A DNA stretch of 6,064 nucleotides from the NCBI GenBank assembly GCA_030452025.1, contig JAKDNC010000225.1:1-6064 (forward strand), in the 5' to 3' direction. The notes beneath the pieces were generated by a model. The model saw only the letters and a list, made by a program, of their open reading frames with translations, was not told the origin of the DNA and made no database searches. A program made the translations under genes and the position numbers. Shown here in pieces: positions 1-5,085 of this stretch. Position 1 is the stretch's first letter, and the number at the start of each line of letters is the position of its first letter. This stretch comes from Nocardioides sp. (GTDB taxonomy: Bacteria > Actinomycetota > Actinomycetes > Propionibacteriales > Nocardioidaceae).

Positions 1-26
1 CATCCCCATGAACATCCCGAACAGAT

Positions 27-30
27 GGAG
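27..30 (+). promoter_or_regulatory. Ribosome binding site deciding the argH start
   Basis: GGAG lies six bases before GTG 37. This is ideal spacing and falls inside the codons that an ATG 25 start would use. The sequence before ATG 25 (GAACAG) is a weak match. This favours the GTG start, which removes four residues (MEYL) from the longest reading frame. Confidence 0.6.
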
Positions 31-36
31 TACCTC

Positions 37-1467
37 GTGACCGACCCGGGTTCGACCAACACCGGCAAGCTCTGGGGCGGCCGGTTCGCAGGCGGCCCGA
101 GCCCCGAGCTGGAGGCCCTCTCGCGCTCGACCCACTTCGACTGGCGCCTCACGCCCTACGACCTCGCCGGCTCGCGGGCCCACGCCAACGTTCTTTCCGC
201 CGCCGGGCTGCTCAGCGACGTGGAGCACGCCGAGCTCCTGCGTGGGCTCGACGTCCTCGGCCAGAAGTACGCCGACGGCTCACTCGCCCCGGACCCGTCC
301 GACGAGGACGTCCACGGCGCACTGGAGCGGCTGCTGCTCGAGGAGGTCGGCCCGGAGGCCGGTGGCCGTCTGCGCGCGGGGCGCTCCCGCAACGACCAGA
401 TCGCCACGCTGTTCAAGGTCTTCCTCCGTGACCACGCGAAGGTGATCACCGCTCAGGTGCTCGACCTGGTCGAGGCCCTGCAGGGCCAGGCGGACGAGCA
501 TTTCGGCGCGATCATGCCCGGACGTACCCACCTGCAACATGCCCAGCCGGTGCTGTTGTCCCACCATCTCCTGGCCCATGCCTGGCCGCTGCTCCGCGAC
601 GTCGAGCGCCTGCGGGACTGGGATGCTCGGGTGGCAGCGGACTCGCCGTACGGCTCCGGTGCACTGGCGGGTCAGAGCCTCGGCCTCGCCCCCGAACAGG
701 TGGCCGCCGAGTTCGGATTCACCGGTTCCAGCGCGAACTCCATCGACGGCACCGCCTCGCGTGACTTCGTGGCCGAGTTCGGCTTCGTCACCGCGATGGT
801 CGGGGTCGACGTCAGCCGGCTCGCCGAGGAGGTCATCCTCTGGTCGACCAAGGAGTTCGGCTTCGTGGAGCTGCACGACTCCTGGTCAACGGGATCGAGC
901 ATCATGCCGCAGAAGAAGAACCCCGACATCGCCGAGCTCGCCCGCGGCAAGGCCGGCCGACTGATTGGGAACGTGAGCGGCCTGCTCGCGACGCTGAAGG
1001 CGTTGCCGCTGGCCTACAACCGTGACCTGCAGGAGGACAAGGAGCCGGTCTTCGACAGCGTCGACACCCTCGAGGTGCTGCTACCGGCGTTCGCCGGGAT
1101 GGTCGCCACCCTGGGGTTCAACACAGAGCGGATGGCTGAGCTGGCGCCGCAGGGGTTCTCCCTGGCCACCGACATCGCCGAATGGCTGGTGCGCGAGGGG
1201 GTGCCGTTCCGGATCGCCCATGAGGTGGCGGGTGCGTGCGTGCGCCGCTGCGAGGAGCGTGGCATCGAGCTGCACGAGCTCACCGACGAGGAATTCGTCG
1301 AGATCGACGTACACCTCACCCCGGCCGTGCGCGACGTCCTCACCGCCGAGGGCTCGGTCGCCTCGCGTAACGGCCGCGGCGGCACAGCGCCGGACCGCGT
1401 GCGCGACCAGCTGGACGAGCTGAAGGCAGCGGTCGCCGGGCACCGAGCCCGCATCGCGGCCTCCTGA
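37..1467 (+). CDS. argH: Argininosuccinate lyase
   Basis: Cytoplasmic enzyme that splits argininosuccinate into arginine and fumarate, the last step of arginine biosynthesis; the family forms homotetramers with active sites built from several subunits. Counting from the GTG at 37 (476 residues, close to the usual 455-480), I see the N-terminal KLWGGRF motif (11-17), RSRNDQ (116-121), the GRTHLQHAQPV block with the conserved His (162-172), and the fumarate-lyase superfamily signature GSSIMPQKKNPD (286-297), whose serine lies on the catalytic loop. A conserved RNGRGGTAP stretch lies near the C-terminus (about 444-452). No key residue appears lost. GTG 37 is preferred over the in-frame ATG at 25 because GGAG at 27-30 sits six bases upstream, while ATG 25 has only a poor ribosome site. 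Only 16 bases separate its stop from mpg, suggesting co-transcription. In actinobacteria argH usually closes the arg cluster, so arg genes probably lie to the left, outside the window. Family assignment is very secure; the start is likely but not certain. Confidence 0.97.
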   Translation: MTDPGSTNTGKLWGGRFAGGPSPELEALSRSTHFDWRLTPYDLAGSRAHANVLSAAGLLSDVEHAELLRGLDVLGQKYADGSLAPDPSDEDVHGALERLLLEEVGPEAGGRLRAGRSRNDQIATLFKVFLRDHAKVITAQVLDLVEALQGQADEHFGAIMPGRTHLQHAQPVLLSHHLLAHAWPLLRDVERLRDWDARVAADSPYGSGALAGQSLGLAPEQVAAEFGFTGSSANSIDGTASRDFVAEFGFVTAMVGVDVSRLAEEVILWSTKEFGFVELHDSWSTGSSIMPQKKNPDIAELARGKAGRLIGNVSGLLATLKALPLAYNRDLQEDKEPVFDSVDTLEVLLPAFAGMVATLGFNTERMAELAPQGFSLATDIAEWLVREGVPFRIAHEVAGACVRRCEERGIELHELTDEEFVEIDVHLTPAVRDVLTAEGSVASRNGRGGTAPDRVRDQLDELKAAVAGHRARIAAS

Positions 1468-1483
1468 GGAATGAGCGAAGCGA

Positions 1484-2077
1484 GTGTCCCGACGCACTGA
1501 GCTGTCCCTGCTGCGAGGCGCCCCGCTAGAGGTCGCGCCGCGGCTGCTCGGCGCGGTTCTGCGCCTCGGCGACGTCGCGGTGCGGCTCACCGAGGTCGAG
1601 GCGTACGACGGCGGCAACGACCCGGGCTCGCACGCCTACCGGGGCGAGACCCGACGGACCCGTTCCATGTTCGGTCCGTCCGGCCATCTGTACTGCTACT
1701 TCACCTACGGCATGCACGTGTGCGCCAACGTGGTCTGTCGTGACGAAGGGGCCGCAGGAGCAGTGCTGTTGCGGGCCGGGGAAGTCATCGACGGCATCGG
1801 GACGGCGCGCGGACGAAGACCGAAGAGCAACGACCGGGACCTGGCGCGTGGACCGGCACGGTTGTGCAGGACGCTCGGCATCAGCCTCGATGACGACGGC
1901 GCCGACCTCGGGGAGGGCCCGATCACGCTCACGTTTGACGACGAGGTCGACACCGTCAGCACCGGTCCACGGGTGGGCCTGCGCCATGCGCCGGACTGGC
2001 CGTGGCGCTTCTGGATCAGTGACGACCCGACCGTGTCGCTCTACAGGCCCGCGGCGCCCCAGCGCAGGAGAGGATGA
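1484..2077 (+). CDS. mpg: DNA-3-methyladenine glycosylase (AAG/MPG family)
   Basis: Monofunctional base-excision-repair glycosylase that flips out and removes alkylated or deaminated purines (3-methyladenine, hypoxanthine, ethenoadenine in the family), leaving an abasic site. The 197-residue length fits bacterial members. Matching to human AAG by motif, the general-base Glu125 corresponds to E39 in TEVEAY (37-41 holds EVEAY), Tyr127 to Y41, His136 to H50 in GSHAYRG, and Tyr159 and the DNA-intercalating Tyr162 to Y72 and Y75 in LYCYFTYGM. Asn169 corresponds to N82 and Arg182 to R97 in VLLRA. ARGPARLCRTLGI (121-133) and the C-terminal GPRVGL and PWRFWI blocks are also typical. The catalytic set looks complete. 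GTG 1484 is the first possible start after an in-frame TGA at 1472; its ribosome site is weak (GAAG only three bases away, GAGGA 13 bases away), so translation may rely on coupling to argH. The next gene follows after four bases. mpg lies near tyrS in M. tuberculosis too, which supports the context. Confidence 0.94.
   Translation: MSRRTELSLLRGAPLEVAPRLLGAVLRLGDVAVRLTEVEAYDGGNDPGSHAYRGETRRTRSMFGPSGHLYCYFTYGMHVCANVVCRDEGAAGAVLLRAGEVIDGIGTARGRRPKSNDRDLARGPARLCRTLGISLDDDGADLGEGPITLTFDDEVDTVSTGPRVGLRHAPDWPWRFWISDDPTVSLYRPAAPQRRRG
2066..2073 (+). promoter_or_regulatory. Strong ribosome binding site before the PaiB-like remnant
   Basis: AGGAGAGG ends eight bases before ATG 2082 and lies inside the last codons of mpg. 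It is among the best Shine-Dalgarno matches in the window. This argues that the short reading frame at 2082-2348 is still translated even though its protein looks internally deleted. Confidence 0.7.
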
Positions 2078-2081
2078 AGCC

Positions 2082-2348
2082 ATGCTGATTCATCCGTGGG
2101 ACTCCGTCGAGGACTGGCGCACGCTGGTTCGCGGCAACGACTTCGGCCAACTCTTCACCGCCGGCCACGTTGACGGCTGCCGGGCCTCCGTGGCGCGGAT
2201 CCGGATCGAGCCGGTGAAGGCGAAGCAGAAGTACGGTGGCAACAAGTCAGACGATCAGCGACGCGACATCGCGGACCGTCTGGCTGCACGGAACGTACCC
2301 GGTGACACTGCAGTCCTGCGTCACCTGCCACGAGACGGGAAGTCATGA
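2082..2348 (+). CDS. Internally deleted PaiB-like FMN-binding split-barrel protein, probable remnant
   Basis: An 88-residue frame with a strong ribosome site. The start, MLIHPWDSVEDWRTLV followed by NDFGQL (19-24), resembles the N-terminus of FMN-binding 'negative transcriptional regulator' (PaiB / pyridoxamine-phosphate-oxidase-like) proteins. From about residue 36 the chain reads VARIRIEPVKAKQKYGGNK and then DIADRLAARNVPGD. This resembles the C-terminal part of the same proteins, where an xRIEI strand is followed by a KFK(Y/L)xxN motif and a helix. Family members I know are about 200 residues, so roughly 110 residues of flavin-binding barrel appear to be missing, with the junction near residues 30-36 (about 2169-2190). 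The reading frame is intact across the join. It begins four bases after mpg, and its TGA overlaps the next ATG. I infer an in-frame deletion product that no longer binds FMN, kept as a small protein or as a translational leader for the hydrolase. Family resemblance is from memory, not a search; a genuine small protein is the alternative. Confidence 0.6.
   Translation: MLIHPWDSVEDWRTLVRGNDFGQLFTAGHVDGCRASVARIRIEPVKAKQKYGGNKSDDQRRDIADRLAARNVPGDTAVLRHLPRDGKS
2345..2348 (+). promoter_or_regulatory. ATGA stop/start overlap coupling two genes
   Basis: The hydrolase ATG (2345-2347) overlaps the TGA (2346-2348) of the PaiB-like frame. The nearby purine-rich GGGAAG at 2337-2342 is only two bases from the ATG and CGAGA is a weak match. 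Re-initiation by ribosomes finishing the short upstream frame is therefore the likely main route to hydrolase translation. Confidence 0.7.
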
Positions 2349-3697
2349 GCCAACTGCGCGCGAGCACGGCGGACGAACTGCGCCGCACCATCACCACCAA
2401 GCAGGCCGAGGGTCGGGTCCCCGGCATCGTCGGGGGCGTGGCCCGTGACGGTGAGCTCGAGTGGGCCGAGGGGGTCGGGACTGCCAACGTTGCGCGTCCC
2501 GGCGTACCACCCACACCGGACCACCAGTTCCTGATCGCCTCGAACTCCAAGACGTTCACCGCTGTCGCGATCATGGCGCTGCGTGACGAGGGCAAGCTCG
2601 ATCTGGACGACACCTTGGAGCGCTTCGTCCCCGAGTGCGGCCACGTCGGGCTCACCGTTCGGCAGATGCTCGCACATGCCTCCGGCATGCAGCGTGAACC
2701 AGTCACCGATGTCTGGGAGACGCTCGACCAGCCTGACCGTGCCGAACTCGTCAGTGGCTTCGCTGAGGCCGAGCGGGTGCTGAAGCCGCACCATCGCTGG
2801 CATTACTCCAACCTCGTCTACGCCATGCTCGGCGAAGTCATCGCACGGCTAGATGGCAAGGAGTGGTACGACGCGATCAAGACCCGCATCCTCGACCCGC
2901 TGGGGATGACCCGTACGACGCTCGGCCTGAGCGGTCCAGCGGTGGATGGCTACTACGTGCCGCCGTTCAGTGACGTGCCCGTGCCTGAGCCGACCTTCGA
3001 CTTCAAGGCGATGGCCGCCTGCGGCGGGCTCGCGAGCACGGCGCGGGACCTCACCGCCTGGTCCGCCTTCGTTGCTGCCCCGGTCGCGGAGGTGCTGCAC
3101 CCGGACACGTTCGAGGAGATGCTGCAGCCGCAGATCATGGCTGACCTGGAGCGTTGGACCCTTGCCTTCGGGCTCGGCTTCATGCTGCGCCGCAGCGGGA
3201 ACCGGATCTACGTGGGCCACACCGGCGGCATGCCCGGCCACATCACCGGAGTCTTCACCCACCGGGAGAGCCGCACCGGCGGGATCGCACTGATGAACTC
3301 CACCTCGGCGCCGGACCCCGCGCTGCTCGCGGTCTCCCTCGCCGACCACGTCCTCGACCACGATCCTGCGGCGCACGAGGTCTGGCTGCCCGGAACCGGA
3401 GTCCCCCACGAGCTCGCCGGCATCATCGGCCGGTGGTACTCCGAAGGCTCGCCCTTCGACTTCTCCGTCCGTCAGGGGCGGCTGGAGGCGCGGGACCCCG
3501 ACGCGCCGGCATGGAAGCCTCCGGCGGTGTTCGAACCCATCGCCGCGGACGTCTACCGCACCGTCTCCGGACGTGAGGTGGGAGAGCGGCTCGTGGTCAC
3601 CCGCGATCCGTCGGGTGCGGTGACCCGCCTGAACTGGGCCACCTACGTCGTCACCCGCGAGCCCCTCGCCTTCGGGGAATGGCTCACCGAAGGCTGA
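2345..3697 (+). CDS. Serine hydrolase, class C beta-lactamase / penicillin-binding-protein fold
   Basis: A 450-residue member of the beta-lactamase-related serine hydrolases, a family covering DD-peptidases, esterases, D-amino-acid amidases and class C beta-lactamases. The three active-site elements are visible: SxxK at 66-69 (SNSK in FLIASNSKTFTA, nucleophile S66 and base K69), YxN at 154-156 (YSN), and a KTG-box equivalent HTG at 292-294 in GHTGGMPGH. Family landmarks such as LLxHxSG-like LAHASGM (109-115), DPLGM (184-188) and ACGGLASTARDL (225-236) are present. The last 90 residues or so (from about 356, ELAGIIGRWYS) form a separate strand-rich region seen in many actinobacterial members. 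No signal peptide, lipobox or membrane segment is apparent, so the protein is probably cytoplasmic. An intracellular esterase or peptidase is thus more likely than a cell-wall enzyme or a resistance determinant. The substrate cannot be read from sequence. The start overlaps the upstream stop; an 81-base gap follows before tyrS. Confidence 0.9.
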   Translation: MSQLRASTADELRRTITTKQAEGRVPGIVGGVARDGELEWAEGVGTANVARPGVPPTPDHQFLIASNSKTFTAVAIMALRDEGKLDLDDTLERFVPECGHVGLTVRQMLAHASGMQREPVTDVWETLDQPDRAELVSGFAEAERVLKPHHRWHYSNLVYAMLGEVIARLDGKEWYDAIKTRILDPLGMTRTTLGLSGPAVDGYYVPPFSDVPVPEPTFDFKAMAACGGLASTARDLTAWSAFVAAPVAEVLHPDTFEEMLQPQIMADLERWTLAFGLGFMLRRSGNRIYVGHTGGMPGHITGVFTHRESRTGGIALMNSTSAPDPALLAVSLADHVLDHDPAAHEVWLPGTGVPHELAGIIGRWYSEGSPFDFSVRQGRLEARDPDAPAWKPPAVFEPIAADVYRTVSGREVGERLVVTRDPSGAVTRLNWATYVVTREPLAFGEWLTEG

Positions 3698-3778
3698 AAC
3701 CCGATGTCACCGCGCCCGACCGATAGGGCAGGCTTGGTGCCGGACCATCCACACCCGACCGACACGAGAGGCACCACG
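3698..3778 (+). other. Gap between the hydrolase gene and tyrS
   Basis: These 81 bases form the longest intergenic space in the window if tyrS starts at 3779. I see no stable hairpin with a T-run and no T-box-like structure. The GATAGGG at 3722-3728 loosely resembles an actinobacterial -10 element but lacks a well-spaced -35 partner. The gap could hold a tyrS promoter, but I cannot demonstrate one. It is open in the tyrS frame from ATG 3704, giving a 25-residue Pro/Asp/Thr-rich stretch with no recognisable similarity. Confidence 0.5.
3766..3771 (+). promoter_or_regulatory. Ribosome binding site deciding the tyrS TTG start
   Basis: GAGAGG ends seven bases before TTG 3779, which is ideal spacing. 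The ATG at 3704 has only GGCTGAAAC upstream, with no good match. The position also agrees with where TyrS homology begins. Confidence 0.72.
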
Positions 3779-5050
3779 TTGTCCACCGAACAGAATCTCC
3801 TCGAAGACCTCGAGTGGCGCGGTCTGATCGCGCACTCGACGGATCGCGACGCGTTGCATGAAGCGCTGTCCTCGGGGAGCCTGAGGTTCTATGTGGGCTT
3901 CGACCCGACTGCCCCCAGCCTGCACATGGGCCACTTGGTCCAGATCCTCACCGCACGACGCCTGCAGCTCGCGGGTCACACGCCCTACGCCCTGGTTGGT
4001 GGCGCGACCGGCACGATCGGGGACCCGAAGGAGTCCGGCGAGCGGATCATGAATTCACTCGACACGGTCAAGGAGTGGGTCGAGAGAGTCCGTTCCCAGA
4101 TCGAGCCGTTCCTCTCCTTCGAGGGCGACAACGCGGCCACCATGGTGAACAACTACGACTGGACCGAGTCGATGTCGGTGATCGAGTTCCTGCGCGACAT
4201 CGGCAAGCACTTCCCGGTGAACCGCATGCTGGCCCGTGACGTGGTCAGGTCCAGGCTCGAGTCTGGGATCAGCTACACGGAGTTCAGTTACGTCCTCCTT
4301 CAGTCCCTGGACTTTCTCAATCTCTACCGAGGCCACGGCGTCACGCTGCAGTTCGGTGGCTCGGACCAGTGGGGCAACCTCACCGCCGGGGTCGAGTTGA
4401 TCCGACGGACCTTGGGCGAGCGGGCGCACGCCATCGCCACTCCGCTGATGACCAAGACCGACGGGACGAAGTACGGCAAGACCGAGGGGGGTGCGTTGTG
4501 GCTGGACCCGACGATGATGTCGCCCTACGCCTTCCACCAGTTCTGGCTCAACGTCGAGGACGGATCAGTCGGCCAGCTGCTGCGTGTCTTCACCTTCCTC
4601 TCTCACGAGGAGATCGAGGACCTCGAGGCGCAGACAGCGGAGAAGCCGTTCCTGCGAGCCGGACAGAAGGCCCTTGCCGACGCGGTCACCGCCCTGGTCC
4701 ACGGCGAGGATGAGACCGAGCAGGCCAAGTTGGCGGCCGGTGCACTCTTCGGTCGGGGTGATCTGCACGCGCTGAGCGGGTCCACGCTCGCTGCTGCGTT
4801 GCGCGAAGCGGGCTCCGCGTCCTTCACCCGGGCGGACGGAACCCCCGACCTCGTCGCACTTCTCGTCGACACCGGGCTGGCCAAGAGCAACGGCGACGCG
4901 CGGCGCACGATCAAGGAGGGCGGCGCCTACCTGAACAACGAACGCATCGAGGATCCCGAGTACGTCCCCACGGACAGGGACTTCATCGGCGGATGGCTGG
5001 TGCTGCGCAAGGGGAAGAAGACGATGGCCGGCGTCCAGGCGCTGGGCTGA
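3779..5050 (+). CDS. tyrS: Tyrosyl-tRNA synthetase
   Basis: Class I aminoacyl-tRNA synthetase that activates tyrosine with ATP and loads it onto tRNA-Tyr; a cytoplasmic homodimer in bacteria. From TTG 3779 it is 423 residues, the usual bacterial TyrS length. The Rossmann domain carries YVGFDPTAPSLHMGH, with the tyrosine-contacting Tyr at 38 and the HIGH-type signature HMGH at 49-52. It is followed by IGDP, the tyrosine pocket YVLLQSLDF (Y171, Q175, D178), GGSDQWGN (193-200), and the KMSKS-type loop as KYGKT (231-235), the form normal for this family. The C-terminal S4-like RNA-binding domain (about 358-423) ends in WLVLRKGKK. Everything needed for activity seems present. The frame extends back to ATG 3704, but the extra 25 residues are Pro-rich and unlike TyrS N-termini. 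SD sequence GAGAGG and the homology start (NLLEDLEWRGLI) favour the TTG. Preceded by an 81-base gap, it may have its own promoter; the oxidase gene follows after 29 bases. Confidence 0.97.
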   Translation: MSTEQNLLEDLEWRGLIAHSTDRDALHEALSSGSLRFYVGFDPTAPSLHMGHLVQILTARRLQLAGHTPYALVGGATGTIGDPKESGERIMNSLDTVKEWVERVRSQIEPFLSFEGDNAATMVNNYDWTESMSVIEFLRDIGKHFPVNRMLARDVVRSRLESGISYTEFSYVLLQSLDFLNLYRGHGVTLQFGGSDQWGNLTAGVELIRRTLGERAHAIATPLMTKTDGTKYGKTEGGALWLDPTMMSPYAFHQFWLNVEDGSVGQLLRVFTFLSHEEIEDLEAQTAEKPFLRAGQKALADAVTALVHGEDETEQAKLAAGALFGRGDLHALSGSTLAAALREAGSASFTRADGTPDLVALLVDTGLAKSNGDARRTIKEGGAYLNNERIEDPEYVPTDRDFIGGWLVLRKGKKTMAGVQALG

Positions 5051-5067
5051 GGCGGACCACGAAGCGG

Positions 5068-5085
5068 GGGTGGACCAGGGTGGAC
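5068..5085 (+). repeat. Short direct repeat spanning the oxidase start
   Basis: GGGTGGAC occurs at 5068-5075 and again at 5078-5085, offset by ten bases, so that two GTG triplets (5070 and 5080) lie in different frames. Only the second opens the oxidase frame; the first runs into a TGA at about 5106. The repeat is small enough to be chance, but it makes start choice less obvious. Confidence 0.5.

Noticed and set aside
280..876. Long minus-strand open frame opposite argH
   Set aside because: High-GC coding DNA commonly leaves the opposite strand open. The frame has no recognisable motif and lies entirely within a certain gene.
1740..2081. Upstream extension of the short PaiB-like frame back to 1740
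   Set aside because: The added residues are the out-of-frame reading of mpg. The strong ribosome site and MLIHPWD start place the true beginning at 2082.
1081..2083. Minus-strand open frames opposite the end of argH and opposite mpg
   Set aside because: Their composition (Arg/Ala/Pro/Ser-rich) is that of a shadow frame, with no family signature, and both underlying + strand genes are clear.
3722..3728. GATAGGG as a -10 promoter element for tyrS
   Set aside because: Only a loose match, without a -35 hexamer at 16-19 bases; CTGAAA and TGTCAC nearby are at the wrong distance.
3727..3741. GGCA/TGCC inverted repeat before tyrS as a hairpin regulator
   Set aside because: The four-base arms with a seven-base loop are expected by chance in GC-rich DNA, and nothing resembling a T-box follows.
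5051..5079. Terminator between tyrS and the oxidase
   Set aside because: CCAC at 5057-5060 can pair with GTGG at 5070-5073, but four pairs with a nine-base loop and no T-run is too weak, and the next gene starts immediately.
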